DNA from: Streptomyces rishiriensis
GTDB lineage: Bacteria; Actinomycetota; Actinomycetes; Streptomycetales; Streptomycetaceae
Reading direction: 5' to 3'
NCBI RefSeq assembly: GCF_030815485.1
Contig: NZ_JAUSWV010000002.1
Span: 4,340,001 to 4,404,000, forward strand
Length of the DNA: 64,000 nt
The notes beneath the pieces are model-generated. The model did not search any database, was not told the DNA's origin, and worked only from the letters and a program-made list of their open reading frames with translations. Shown piece by piece: positions 51,139-60,122 of this stretch. The number at the start of each line of letters is the position of its first letter. Position 1 is the first letter of the stretch. The position numbers and the translations under genes were made by a program.

Positions 51139-52178
51139 ACCGCCACCTCGCCCTTCTGGTCGTGGGCCGGTGTTCCGGCATCGGCCCGTGTCCCCGGCTC
51201 GGTGTCGGTCTTCGTGTCGTGTCCGGTGAGGGCGAGGAACACCTCGTCCAGGCTGGGCTGACCCAGGGAGAAGTTGTCGACGACGACCCCGGCCCGGGCC
51301 AGCTCCCCGAGGGCCCGGGCGGCCTGTGCCGCGGCCGTGTCGCCCATGGCCGCGTCGAGCCGGGCGGTCAGCGCCACCGGGTCCGGCTCCCGCTGGACGT
51401 CCACGTCCAGGGCCAGCCGCAGCACCTGCTCGGCCGCGGGCCGCTGCTCGGCGTCGCGCAGCCGCAGATGGACGGAGCCGGCGCCGACGGACGCCTTCAG
51501 CTCGCCCTTCGTGCCCTCGGCGATGACCCGGCCCCGGTCGATGACGGCGATCCGGGACGCCAACTGGTCGGCCTCGTCCAGATACTGGGTGGTCAGCAGC
51601 ACGGTGGTGCCCTGCGCGACCACAGCCCGCACGATGTCCCACACCTGGTTGCGGCTGCGTGGATCGAGTCCGGTCGTCGGCTCGTCGAGGAAGAGCAGGT
51701 CGGGTGTGCTGAGGATGGACGCGGCGATGTCGATCCGGCGTCGCATGCCGCCCGAGTAGTGCTTGACCTGCTTTGCGGCCGCTTCGGTGAGTCCGAACGC
51801 GGCGAGGAGCTGCGCGGACCGCTCCCGGGCGGCCTTCTTGCCGTGCCCGAGAAGCCGGCCGAGCAGCACCAGGTTCTCCATACCGGTGAGGTCCTCGTCC
51901 ACGGACGCGTACTGGCCGGTCAGGCTCACCAGGCCGCGCACCTCGTCGGCCTCCCGGACGACGTCGTGGCCGAAGACACGGGCCTGGCCGCCGTCGGGAC
52001 GCAGCAGCGTGGCCAGCATCTTCACGGTGGTCGTCTTGCCGGCGCCGTTCGGCCCGAGGACGCCGTAGACCGTGCCGGCGGGGACGGCGAGGTCGACGCC
52101 GTCCACGGCCCTGGTCGCGCCGAACGTCTTCACCAGGCCCGCAGTCTCGATCGCCAGGCCGGCGGTGTGCTGGCTCAT
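51135..52178 (-). CDS. ABC transporter ATP-binding protein (DrrA-like)
   Basis: 347 residues. Walker A GPNGAGKTTTVKMLATLLRP, Q-loop TGQYASVD, signature YSGGMRRRIDIAASILS, Walker B LLFLDEPTTGLDPRSRNQVW, H-loop TTQYLDEADQLASRIAVID. C-terminal DUF4162 extension (about 225-320; VHLRLRDAEQRPAAEQVLRL, LGQPSLDEVFLALTGHD) is typical of DrrA daunorubicin-resistance ATPases. Pairs with the downstream permease gene. Its upstream region is divergent from the quinone oxidoreductase. Confidence 0.94.
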   Translation of the reverse strand: MSQHTAGLAIETAGLVKTFGATRAVDGVDLAVPAGTVYGVLGPNGAGKTTTVKMLATLLRPDGGQARVFGHDVVREADEVRGLVSLTGQYASVDEDLTGMENLVLLGRLLGHGKKAARERSAQLLAAFGLTEAAAKQVKHYSGGMRRRIDIAASILSTPDLLFLDEPTTGLDPRSRNQVWDIVRAVVAQGTTVLLTTQYLDEADQLASRIAVIDRGRVIAEGTKGELKASVGAGSVHLRLRDAEQRPAAEQVLRLALDVDVQREPDPVALTARLDAAMGDTAAAQAARALGELARAGVVVDNFSLGQPSLDEVFLALTGHDTKTDTEPGTRADAGTPAHDQKGEVAV

Positions 52179-52337
52179 GGGGGTTCCTTCCGCGTACAGG
52201 GGCTACGCATGGGGAGACCTTTACCGTCGTCCGAACTCATCGGTGATCGCATCCCGTTTTTCCGGGCCCGCCGATTCCGCCGATGCCGCCGCGGATCATG
52301 ATCGGCATCCGGGAGGGGGAGGAGTAGCGTCCCCTTC

Positions 52338-53330
52338 ATGCATGCGATCACGATTCCCGAACCCGGTGGCCCCGAGGCGCTCGTGTGGGACGAGGTCCCC
52401 GATCCCGTACCCGGTACGGGTGAGGTCCTGGTCGAGGTGGTGGCCGGCGCCGTCAACCGGGCCGACATCCTCCAGCGTCAGGGCTTCTACGATCCGCCGC
52501 CCGGCGCCTCCCGCTACCCCGGCCTGGAGTGTTCCGGCCGGATCGTCGAGGTCGGCTCCGGGGTCTCCGGCTGGGCCGTCGGCGATGAGGTGTGCGCGCT
52601 GCTCGCGGGCGGCGGATACGCCGAGAAGGTCGCCGTGCCGGCCGGTCAGCTGCTGCCGGTGCCGGACGGCGTCGACCTCCGGCGGGCCGCCGCGCTCCCC
52701 GAGGTGACCAGCACGGTCTGGTCGAACGTCTTCATGATCGCCCACCTCCGCCCCGGCGAGACGCTGCTCGTGCACGGCGGCTCCAGCGGCATCGGGACCA
52801 TGGCGATCCAGCTGGCCAAGGCTGTCGGCGCCAGGGTCGCCGTCACCGCGGGCACCGAGGAGAAGCTGGCCCAGTGCGCCGAGCTGGGCGCGGACATCCT
52901 GATCAACTACCGCGAGCAGGACTTCGTGTCCGAGCTGAAGCAGGCCACGGACGGCGCGGGCGCCGACGTCATCCTCGACAACATGGGCGCCAAGTACCTG
53001 GACCGCAACGTCCAGGCACTCGCCGTCAACGGCCGCCTCGCGATCATCGGTATGCAGGGCGGCAGCAAGGCCGAGCTGAACATCGGCGCGCTGCTCGGCA
53101 AGCGCGCCGCGATCAGCGCGACCTCGCTGCGGGCCCGCCCCCTGGAGGAGAAGACGGCGATCGTGGCGGCCGTCCGCGAACACGTCTGGCCACTGCTCGC
53201 CGAGGGCCACGTCCGCCCCGTCGTCGACCGCGAAGTCCCGATGAGCGACGCGGCCGAGGCCCACCGGATCGTGGAGGGCAGCTCCCACGTCGGCAAGGTC
53301 CTGCTGGTCACGTCCGGGGCCAGGCCGTAG
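52338..53330 (+). CDS. NAD(P)H-quinone oxidoreductase, medium-chain dehydrogenase family
   Basis: 330 residues. GroES-like N-terminal domain (VAGAVNRADILQRQGFYDPP, GASRYPGLECSGRIVEVGSG), no structural zinc cysteines, then the Rossmann domain: LVHGGSSGIGTMAIQLAKAV, DGAGADVILDNMGAKYLDRN. Resembles PIG3/QorA-type enzymes that reduce quinones with NADPH. Starts at ATG 52338; a second ATG (52342) is out of frame. Monocistronic, divergent from the ABC exporter. Confidence 0.92.
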   Translation: MHAITIPEPGGPEALVWDEVPDPVPGTGEVLVEVVAGAVNRADILQRQGFYDPPPGASRYPGLECSGRIVEVGSGVSGWAVGDEVCALLAGGGYAEKVAVPAGQLLPVPDGVDLRRAAALPEVTSTVWSNVFMIAHLRPGETLLVHGGSSGIGTMAIQLAKAVGARVAVTAGTEEKLAQCAELGADILINYREQDFVSELKQATDGAGADVILDNMGAKYLDRNVQALAVNGRLAIIGMQGGSKAELNIGALLGKRAAISATSLRARPLEEKTAIVAAVREHVWPLLAEGHVRPVVDREVPMSDAAEAHRIVEGSSHVGKVLLVTSGARP

Positions 53331-53351
53331 CTGCCCGGCGAGGCGGCGGCC

Positions 53352-53894
53352 TCAGGTGCGGCGCAGCCGCAGGCCTGCCAGGGCGAGGGCGATACCGAGG
53401 CCGATGAGGACGAGTCCGCTGCCGAGCGGCAGGATCTGAAGCACGGGACCGGCGGACCGCTCCGGCTGCTCCGCGGCCCGCCGGACGGCGTCCCGTGGCG
53501 CCGCCGAGGGCACGGGAGCGGCGGCCTCCGGCGACTCGGACGCGGCGGCGTCGCCGGAGAGGTCGCCCTCGCCGCTCTCCTCGCCCGCGTCCTCACCCGT
53601 ACTGTCCTCGCCCTCCGTGTCCCGCGCCTCCTCCTCCGCCTCGTCCTCGGCCTCCTCCGTGTGGTCGCCCGCCCGTCCGGGCCGCTGGCGTCCCTCCCCC
53701 GCCCGGCTGCCGGCCCGGTCGGGTTCGGGGGAGGAGGGGCTGGGGGTGGCGGACGCGGACGCGGGGCCGTACGGCGCGACGGCCGCGTACGACGAGACTC
53801 CGCCGTAGGGCAGCAGCACGACCATGCCCAGCACGCCCGCGCCGACGCCCATGCCGGCCCGCATCGCCCACCACGCCTGCTGCCATGGAGTCAC
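53352..53894 (-). CDS. Membrane protein with acidic extracytoplasmic linker
   Basis: 180 residues from GTG 53894, chosen because GGGAGGGG lies just upstream; the open frame extends 15 codons further. N-terminal membrane helix (MGVGAGVLGMVVLLPYGGVS), then about 110 residues of disordered Ser/Pro and Glu/Asp-rich sequence (AEDEAEEEARDTEGEDSTGE), and a second helix (LPLGSGLVLIGLGIALALAG) followed by RLRRT. Both helices with a disordered outer loop suggest a spacer-like surface protein. Unrecognised family; function unknown. Convergent with the oxidoreductase gene, 21 bases apart. Confidence 0.72.
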   Translation of the reverse strand: MTPWQQAWWAMRAGMGVGAGVLGMVVLLPYGGVSSYAAVAPYGPASASATPSPSSPEPDRAGSRAGEGRQRPGRAGDHTEEAEDEAEEEARDTEGEDSTGEDAGEESGEGDLSGDAAASESPEAAAPVPSAAPRDAVRRAAEQPERSAGPVLQILPLGSGLVLIGLGIALALAGLRLRRT

Positions 53895-54057
53895 GTTCGT
53901 GACCCCCTCCCGGTGACCAGTCGCCAAGAAAAGACGCAATAAGCCTCACATCCGTGATCCATAGCCGCATTACGGACTCCGCCGAACGGAAACAGTGGAT
54001 CACCTTTCCCGGGGGGTGCCACGGTGATGAGGTGGGGGCGTGCGAGAGAATGACGGC

Positions 54058-54603
54058 ATGGAGATGCCGAGGAACGAAAGGTCGCCGGAGAACGCCCAGA
54101 AGATCCTGGTCGTAGGTCAGGACGGCATGGCGCTCGGTGACATCGACGCAGACGACGACTCCCGTGAGATCCCGGTGACCGAGCAGGTCGAGCAGCCGGC
54201 GAAGGTCATGCGGATCGGCAGCATGATCAAGCAGCTGCTCGAGGAGGTGCGCGCGGCCCCTCTCGACGAGGCGAGCCGGGCCCGGCTGAAGGAGATCCAC
54301 TCCAGCTCGGTGAAGGAGCTGGAGGACGGTTTGGCGCCGGAGCTGGTCGAGGAGCTGGAGCGGCTCTCCCTGCCGTTCAACGAGGACTCGACGCCGAGCG
54401 ACGCGGAACTGCGCATCGCGCAGGCCCAGCTGGTCGGCTGGCTGGAAGGCCTCTTCCACGGCATCCAGACCACCCTTTTCGCCCAGCAGATGGCCGCGCG
54501 TGCCCAGCTGGAGCAGATGCGTCGCGCGCTGCCGCCGGGAGTGAGTCACGAGGGCCTCGACGATCCGCGCGCGGGCGGCCGCTCGGGCGGACCGTACCTC
54601 TAG
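54058..54603 (+). CDS. bpa: Bacterial proteasome activator (Bpa/PafE, DUF2587)
   Basis: 181 residues from ATG 54058 (MEMPRNERSPENAQKILVVG); a GTG at 54040 would add six residues. The domain is a four-helix bundle (VMRIGSMIKQLLEEVRAAPL, ARLKEIHSSSVKELEDGLAP, ELRIAQAQLVGWLEGLFHGI, LFAQQMAARAQLEQMRRALP) that forms a dodecameric ring. The C-terminus is GGPYL: the last residues resemble the GQYL tail with which PafE docks into the 20S proteasome. It opens the proteasome gate without ATP to degrade unfolded proteins. The substitution in the tail and an ordered ring are worth testing. Confidence 0.93.
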   Translation: MEMPRNERSPENAQKILVVGQDGMALGDIDADDDSREIPVTEQVEQPAKVMRIGSMIKQLLEEVRAAPLDEASRARLKEIHSSSVKELEDGLAPELVEELERLSLPFNEDSTPSDAELRIAQAQLVGWLEGLFHGIQTTLFAQQMAARAQLEQMRRALPPGVSHEGLDDPRAGGRSGGPYL

Positions 54604-54669
54604 CGCCTCGGGCACCCCTGGTGCCTCTGGCGTCTGAAGCGCTGATCAGCTGTCCGTAGCCGTCCACAC

Positions 54670-54704
54670 GAGAAGGGCCCCGCGTACGCCGCCGGGCCCT
54701 TCTC
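54670..54704. terminator. Terminator between bpa and the convergent kinase
   Basis: 11-bp perfect stem GAGAAGGGCCC / GGGCCCTTCTC with a 13-nt GC loop between two convergent genes; the A/T-rich outer ends give a weak U tail on both sides. Confidence 0.75.
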
Positions 54705-54720
54705 CCATGACGTCGGACGG

Positions 54721-56352
54721 TCAGGACGCCGGGTTGCCCGTGGAGACCTTGATCTCGATCTCGGGCATGTCCTTCGGGTCGACGTCCGTGCCGGCGGAGG
54801 GGAACTGGTCCATGACCGCTCCGTCGCCGTAGGTGTTCTCGTCCACCTTTGTGATCTTGTACTGCCAGCCGGCGGCCTGGAAGCACTCCTTGACCGAGCC
54901 GATGTACTTGAACTTGAAGTTCGGCACCCGGATCTTGTCGGGGTCGTTGTACGACTCCTGCGGCTCCGAGCACTCCGTCGCCTCGATCGTCTTGGAGGTG
55001 TCCGGTGCCCGGTAGTCCGCCGCCTTCGTCACCGAGGGCGAGGAGCTGGCGGTACCGCCCTTGGCGTCGTCGTCGCCGCCTCCCACCGCGAGGCTGGCGA
55101 GCAGGCCGCCGACCGCCACCACGGCGACGACGGCCGAGCCGATGAGCACCGGTTTGCTGTTCCGGCGGCCACCGCCGCCCGAGGACACCGAGGTCGACGG
55201 CTGCGGGCTCAGGTTGTATGCGGGCGGGGTGTGCGCGGCCTGCTGGTGGCCGTACGCCGGCGCGGGCGTCTGGTAGCCCTGCTGCGGATAGCCGTAGGAG
55301 GCGGACGGCGTCGGGGTGCCGTACGGGTTCGGGGTCGGCGCGGGCTGGTAGGGCGTCTGGACGCCGGCCTGGGGCGGCGGGGTGCTCTGGCCGACCGGCG
55401 GGAACACCGCGGAACCGACGCCCGCGCCGTTCGACGTCCGGGCGCCGGGCACGATGCTCGGCGGGGCCGGCTGGAAGGAGGCGGCGACCCGCAGGCACTC
55501 GTCGCGCATGGCGACGGCGGTCGGGAAGCGCTCGTTCGGGTTCTTCTTCAGCGCGCGGGCGATCAGCGCGTCGACGGCCGGCGGCAACGCCCGGTTGACC
55601 GAGGAGGGAGCCACCGGCTCCTCCTGCACATGCGCGTACGCGATCGCAAGCGGCGAATCGGCCTCGAACGGCAGTCGTCCGGTGACCAGTTGGAACAGCA
55701 TGATGCCGACCGAGTACAGGTCGGAGCGGGCGTCCACCGCACGCCCCAGGGCCTGTTCGGGCGAAAGGTACTGCGGGGTGCCGACGACCATGCCGGTCTG
55801 CGTCATCGAGGTGACCCCGGACTGCATCGCGCGTGCGATGCCGAAGTCCATCACCTTGACCACGCCGCGCTTGGTCATCATCACGTTGCCGGGCTTGATG
55901 TCGCGGTGGACGAGCCCCATCTCGTGGCTGATCTCCAGCGCAGCCAGCACGTCCGCGGTGATCTTGAGCGCCTTGTCGGCGGGCATCGCGCCCTGCTGCC
56001 GCACGTCCTCGTCGAGCACCGAGCCGAGCGGGCGGCCCTCGATGTACTCCATGACGATGTACGGAGTCGTCAGTCCCTCGACGTCGTCCTCGCCGGTGTC
56101 GAAGACGGAGACGATGTTGGTGTGCGTGAGCTTGGCCACGGCCTGGGCCTCGCGGCGGAACCGCTCGCGGAAGGCCTGCTCGCGGCCGAGCTCGGTGTGC
56201 AGGGTCTTCACCGCGACCTGACGGTCGAGCACGGCGTCGTAGGCGAGGTGCACCGAGGCCATGCCGCCCTCGCCGAGCAAGTCGCGCAGCTGATACCGGC
56301 CGGCGGCGAGCGCCCGCCCCGCGTACCGGCCCTGCGCGCCGTCCTGGCTCAT
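54721..56352 (-). CDS. Ser/Thr protein kinase with single C-terminal PASTA-like domain
   Basis: 543 residues from ATG 56352 (MSQDGAQGRYAGRALAAGRY); the longer frame upstream reads intergenic DNA. Kinase domain at 19-280: GEGGMASV, K49, HRDIKPGN (D151), MDFGIA (169-171), GTPQYLSPEQ. A Pro/Gln/Tyr-rich linker (YGYPQQGYQTPAPAYGHQQA) precedes a membrane helix (VLIGSAVVAVVAVGGLLASL, about 420-440) and an extracytoplasmic domain (about 475-540, IRVPNFKFKYIGSVKECFQA) with one PASTA-like fold and two cysteines. Divergent from another kinase. It probably senses an envelope signal. Confidence 0.95.
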   Translation of the reverse strand: MSQDGAQGRYAGRALAAGRYQLRDLLGEGGMASVHLAYDAVLDRQVAVKTLHTELGREQAFRERFRREAQAVAKLTHTNIVSVFDTGEDDVEGLTTPYIVMEYIEGRPLGSVLDEDVRQQGAMPADKALKITADVLAALEISHEMGLVHRDIKPGNVMMTKRGVVKVMDFGIARAMQSGVTSMTQTGMVVGTPQYLSPEQALGRAVDARSDLYSVGIMLFQLVTGRLPFEADSPLAIAYAHVQEEPVAPSSVNRALPPAVDALIARALKKNPNERFPTAVAMRDECLRVAASFQPAPPSIVPGARTSNGAGVGSAVFPPVGQSTPPPQAGVQTPYQPAPTPNPYGTPTPSASYGYPQQGYQTPAPAYGHQQAAHTPPAYNLSPQPSTSVSSGGGGRRNSKPVLIGSAVVAVVAVGGLLASLAVGGGDDDAKGGTASSSPSVTKAADYRAPDTSKTIEATECSEPQESYNDPDKIRVPNFKFKYIGSVKECFQAAGWQYKITKVDENTYGDGAVMDQFPSAGTDVDPKDMPEIEIKVSTGNPAS

Positions 56353-56710
56353 CTTCTGCGTCCCCCGTAGGCCCTCAGGCGCCGTTGACTGTCGTTGATC
56401 GAAAGTGCTATTCCCGGCCAAGTCTGCCGTAGGGCACCGACACGTCAAGCTCGGTGCCCGTTCCGTGACCCTACGAGAAAGAAGCGTCGCGGAAGCGTTA
56501 CAGGTGCCGTACGGCCGGTACACAGAATTTGCACGTCGGTACGGAGTACAGGTTTGATGACCGGTCCGCCGTGGACCGGCGCCCGGGCCCGCCCCGGGCG
56601 ATGTTCCGGGGATCGGCCCGGGCCGGAGGCTTGCGCGGAGGCTGTAGCGTGGCCGACGGAGACCGTAACAACACCGCGCGCACCGCGGGCAGAAACGACG
56701 GCGAGGACTG
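56353..56710. promoter_or_regulatory. Divergent promoter region of two kinase genes
   Basis: 358 bases between the two kinases. No gene is credible. Both promoters must lie here, but I could not assign -35/-10 pairs with confidence; no clear operator dyad was seen. Confidence 0.45.
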
Positions 56711-58282
56711 ATGGCACAGCAGCGCGCTCAGGGCCCGTCCGACCCCGAGGCGACTGGCGGCGGTATGTCAGATGCGCCGGAGAACTGGGGCAACGGCGGA
56801 CTGGTCGGGGACGGCCGATACCGGCTGACCCGCAGACTCGGCCGAGGTGGCATGGCCGAGGTGTTCGCGGCCGAGGACGTACGCCTCGGACGCACCGTCG
56901 CGGTGAAGCTGCTGCGCGCCGATCTCGCCGAGGACCCCGTGTCCAAGGCCCGCTTCACGCGTGAGGCGCAGTCGGTGGCCGGCCTCAACCACCACGCGAT
57001 CGTCGCCGTGTACGACTCCGGCGAGGACTTCGTGGGCGGCCAGAGCGTGCCGTACATCGTGATGGAGATCGTCGAGGGACGCACCATCCGCGACCTCCTC
57101 CTCAACGCCGAGGCGCCCGGGCCCGAGCAGGCCCTGATCATCACCTCCGGGGTCCTGGAAGCGCTCGCCTACTCGCACCAGCACGGCATCGTGCACCGCG
57201 ACATCAAGCCCGCGAACGTGATCATCACGCACAACGGCGCGGTCAAGGTGATGGACTTCGGCATCGCGCGCGCCCTGCACGGCGCGTCCACGACGATGAC
57301 GCAGACCGGCATGGTCATGGGCACCCCGCAGTACCTCTCCCCCGAGCAGGCGCTCGGCAAGGCCGTCGACTACCGCTCCGACCTGTACGCGACGGGCTGC
57401 CTGCTGTACGAACTCCTCGCGCTGCGGCCGCCGTTCACCGGCGAGACGCCGCTGTCGGTGGTCTACCAGCACGTGCAGGACATCCCGGTGCCGCCGTCGC
57501 AGACCTCGGACGGGCAGTGCCCGCCGGAGCTCGACGGTCTGGTCATGCGGTCCCTGGCCAAGGATCCCGACGACCGGTTCCAGACGGCGGAGGAGATGCG
57601 CGGCCTGGTCCAGTACGGGCTCCAGATGCTGTACGACCAGGGCGGCCACACCGGCACCTGGAACACCGGCCCGGTCGGGGCACCCGACGGCCGCGGCACG
57701 CCCGCGGGCGGCTTCGCGAGCACGACCGCGGTGGCCCACGGCGCCGACGGTTCCAGCACCTCGCAGATCCCGCAGCCGATCCTGCCCACCGGTTACGGCG
57801 GCGGTGACGACGGCGGCTTCGAGGGGCACGGCAACAAGGGCAGCGGCCGCGGCAAGCTGTGGATCCTCGCCGTCTTCGCGGTGATCGCCATCGCCGCGGG
57901 CGTCGCGCTCGCGTTGAACGGCCAGGGGAAGGGGAGCGGCGACGCCGACACCTCGCCTTCGCCGTCCACCTCGCAGTCCGCGACGGACGACGCCTCCACC
58001 GAGACGCCGAGCGACGAGGCGACGGACACGTCCACGGACGACAGTTCGGACAACAGCTCCAATTCGGACGACAACTCGAACTGGACGCCGTCCTACACGC
58101 CCTCGGACACGCCGGAGTCCTCCCCCTCCGAGTCGGCCAGCAGCGAGCCGACCGACGAGGAGACCGAGACCCAGCCGTCGGACGAGCCGACGGACACGGA
58201 GACCGAGCCGAGCGACCAGCCCACGGACACCGAGACGGGCGGAGCCGACCAGGGCAACACCACGCTCGGCGGCCTCGGCTGA
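56711..58282 (+). CDS. Ser/Thr protein kinase with Ser/Thr/Glu-rich extracytoplasmic tail
   Basis: 523 residues. Kinase domain at 35-300: GRGGMAEVF, K66 (TVAVKLL), HRDIKPANVI (Asp about 164), MDFGIA, GTPQYLSPEQ. A Gly-rich juxtamembrane stretch, a membrane helix (LWILAVFAVIAIAAGVALAL, about 381-400), and an outer tail of about 120 residues almost wholly Ser, Thr, Asp, Glu and Pro (SSDNSSNSDDNSNWTPSYTP, TETEPSDQPTDTETGGADQG). There is no folded sensor domain, so the tail may span the wall or be O-glycosylated. It shares the intergenic region with the divergent kinase. Confidence 0.95.
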   Translation: MAQQRAQGPSDPEATGGGMSDAPENWGNGGLVGDGRYRLTRRLGRGGMAEVFAAEDVRLGRTVAVKLLRADLAEDPVSKARFTREAQSVAGLNHHAIVAVYDSGEDFVGGQSVPYIVMEIVEGRTIRDLLLNAEAPGPEQALIITSGVLEALAYSHQHGIVHRDIKPANVIITHNGAVKVMDFGIARALHGASTTMTQTGMVMGTPQYLSPEQALGKAVDYRSDLYATGCLLYELLALRPPFTGETPLSVVYQHVQDIPVPPSQTSDGQCPPELDGLVMRSLAKDPDDRFQTAEEMRGLVQYGLQMLYDQGGHTGTWNTGPVGAPDGRGTPAGGFASTTAVAHGADGSSTSQIPQPILPTGYGGGDDGGFEGHGNKGSGRGKLWILAVFAVIAIAAGVALALNGQGKGSGDADTSPSPSTSQSATDDASTETPSDEATDTSTDDSSDNSSNSDDNSNWTPSYTPSDTPESSPSESASSEPTDEETETQPSDEPTDTETEPSDQPTDTETGGADQGNTTLGGLG

Positions 58283-58396
58283 CCGACCGGCGTACGCCGT
58301 CACCGCGTCACGCGCGCGTGGACCCGTGACAGGGCTCCACACGCGCGTGTCGCGTTTTCGGGGAGCCCGGGTCAGTCCGCTCTTGGGGGAGCCCGT

Positions 58397-59632
58397 TCAG
58401 TCCGCGAACGCGCCGCACACCGCGTCGTACTCCCGGGTCCACCACACGGCGAGGGCCGAGGCCGCCGGGAACTGGGAGTCCGCGCGGGTGTCGCCGCGCT
58501 CGTAGTGCCAGCGCAGCATCCAGAAGTCGTTGAGACGCTCCCACCACACCCGGTGCACGGCCGCCGTGAGCTCGCAGGGCGTGGCCCCGGCCGCGCGTCG
58601 GTAGGCGCGGGCGTACTCCCTCGCCTTCGGCAGGTCGAGGCTCCCGTCGGGACGGACGAAGAAGATCGCGGCGGCGCGGACCGCCTCCTCGGCGCGGGGC
58701 TGCACGCCCAGCCGGTCCCAGTCGACGATGGCGGCGGGGGCGTCACCGCGGTAGAGCAGGTTGAAGGGGTGGAAGTCCCCGTGCACCCAGCCGACCGGGC
58801 CGCCGTGCGGGGGACGCCGGTCCGCGTGCCGTTCCAGCAGCGCGCGCCTCTCCACCAGGCGGTGGCGGGCGAGTTCGTCGAAGGAGTCGGCGGGTCGGTG
58901 GCGGTGCACGCGCGCGAGGAGGTCGTCGATGAGGACGAAGGTGTCGGCGGGGTCGGGGCTCGGAGCGGGGGCGGTGGTCTCGACGGGCGTGGTGCGCGCG
59001 GCAGGCGCCGTGCGCTCGGCGGAGGCGGTGACCGCGCCGCGGGCGTGACGCTCCGGACAGGTGGCGCGGTGCTCGGGGGAGCGCTCGAGGCCGTGCTCCG
59101 GGTCGCTTTCCGGAACGCGCGCCGGGGGCGTGTCGGCTCCGGGCCTTCGGGGGACGTGACCTCCGCGAGCCGGGGGAGGTCGCTCGCCGTGGGCCGCCCG
59201 CATGACGTGTTCCAGGCCGGCGTGCACCACCCCCAGCAGCGCTCCCAGGCGGCCGCACTGGCCGGGGGTGAGCTGGGCGCCGTGGCGGTGGCGGCCGTCG
59301 ATCCACGGGTGCAGGGCGTAGGCGTGGCCGCCGACGACGGCGACCGTGTGTCCGTCGCGGCCGGGAAGCGGGGGAGCGACCGGGACGCCGAGGTCGGCCA
59401 GGCGCTCGGTGGCCCGGTGCTGGCGGGCGATGGCGGCGGGGTCGGCGGTGTCGGGGTCGAAGTGGTGCTTGAGGAAGTAGCGGCCCCGGGTGGTGCGCAG
59501 CCGGTAGCCGCGGTTCAGCAGCCCCTCGTCGACGGGCTCACAGGTGAGCGCGGTGCCGGCGGCGTAGCGGCGGAGCAGGGCGCCCAGAGGGGGCGCGTGG
59601 AGCACTAAAGGTGGTACACAGGAGCGCGGCAC
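58397..59632 (-). CDS. Aminoglycoside phosphotransferase-like kinase
   Basis: 411 residues from GTG 59632; an in-frame GTG 30 bases later is an alternative. Phosphotransferase (APH/homoserine kinase) fold: GLLNRGYRLRTTRGRYFLKH, Brenner motif VGWVHGDFHPFNLLYRGDAP, metal-binding IVDWDRLGVQPRAEEAVRAA, and WWERLNDFWMLRWHYERGDT. A 90-residue Pro/Ala/Arg-rich insertion (about 150-240) interrupts the fold. The function is ATP-dependent phosphorylation of a small molecule; the substrate is unknown, and drug resistance should not be inferred. Separated from the kinase gene by 114 bases. Confidence 0.85.
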   Translation of the reverse strand: MPRSCVPPLVLHAPPLGALLRRYAAGTALTCEPVDEGLLNRGYRLRTTRGRYFLKHHFDPDTADPAAIARQHRATERLADLGVPVAPPLPGRDGHTVAVVGGHAYALHPWIDGRHRHGAQLTPGQCGRLGALLGVVHAGLEHVMRAAHGERPPPARGGHVPRRPGADTPPARVPESDPEHGLERSPEHRATCPERHARGAVTASAERTAPAARTTPVETTAPAPSPDPADTFVLIDDLLARVHRHRPADSFDELARHRLVERRALLERHADRRPPHGGPVGWVHGDFHPFNLLYRGDAPAAIVDWDRLGVQPRAEEAVRAAAIFFVRPDGSLDLPKAREYARAYRRAAGATPCELTAAVHRVWWERLNDFWMLRWHYERGDTRADSQFPAASALAVWWTREYDAVCGAFAD

Positions 59633-59687
59633 GCGCCTGATGCTAGGGCACGATTCGAGGCTGTGAGCTGGGCGTCGTCACAGAACG

Positions 59688-60008
59688 TCACCGAAGGTCA
59701 ACAGGTGTCACAGACGGTCGGTTCAGGTCGCTTCCGGTTGCCGCCGGGTGGGAACGGTGACGCATCGCGGCGTCACACGCAGGTGGACCGGGGCGTCGGC
59801 CCCTCCGTGCCGCTGCCGTCCGGGACCGTACGTCGAGCACCGCCACGTCGGGCTCGGCGGCGGGGAGGCGCGCCAGCGCGTCCGCCGCCGTGCCGACCTC
59901 TCCCCACACCTCCACATCGCTCTCCGCGGAGAGCATCCCGCCGACCCCGCGCCGGACGATCTCATGGCCGGCGAGTAGGAAAAGGGTGAATTCTCGTTCT
60001 TCGCGCAC
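59688..60008 (-). pseudogene. Decayed response-regulator receiver domain
   Basis: The open part reads as the start of a NarL-type receiver: FTLFLLAGHEIVRRGVGGML, ESDVEVWGEVGTAADALARL, and EPDVAVLDVR with the phosphoacceptor aspartate. Two features show decay. The acidic pair that normally precedes HE is replaced by AG. After LDVR the frame is off by one base: the neighbouring frame continues PDGSGTE, as expected in a receiver, and then diverges to a stop. No output DNA-binding domain follows. The frameshift and truncation are seen; that an intact regulator stood here in relatives is recalled. It is divergent from the second bkd operon. Confidence 0.75.
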
Positions 60009-60122
60009 TCGGTCGGTCTCACATACGGAGTCTTCCCGTGGACCGGGTGCCCGGGATAACGTGCCGTTGCTCCGGCCTCCTGCAAGGCTGTGACCAGGCT
60101 CTCTCCCGACTTTGCCGATTTA

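Noticed and set aside
58397..59632. Aminoglycoside resistance gene
   Set aside because: The phosphotransferase fold is shared by many small-molecule kinases; the large insertion and genomic context give no drug-resistance signal.
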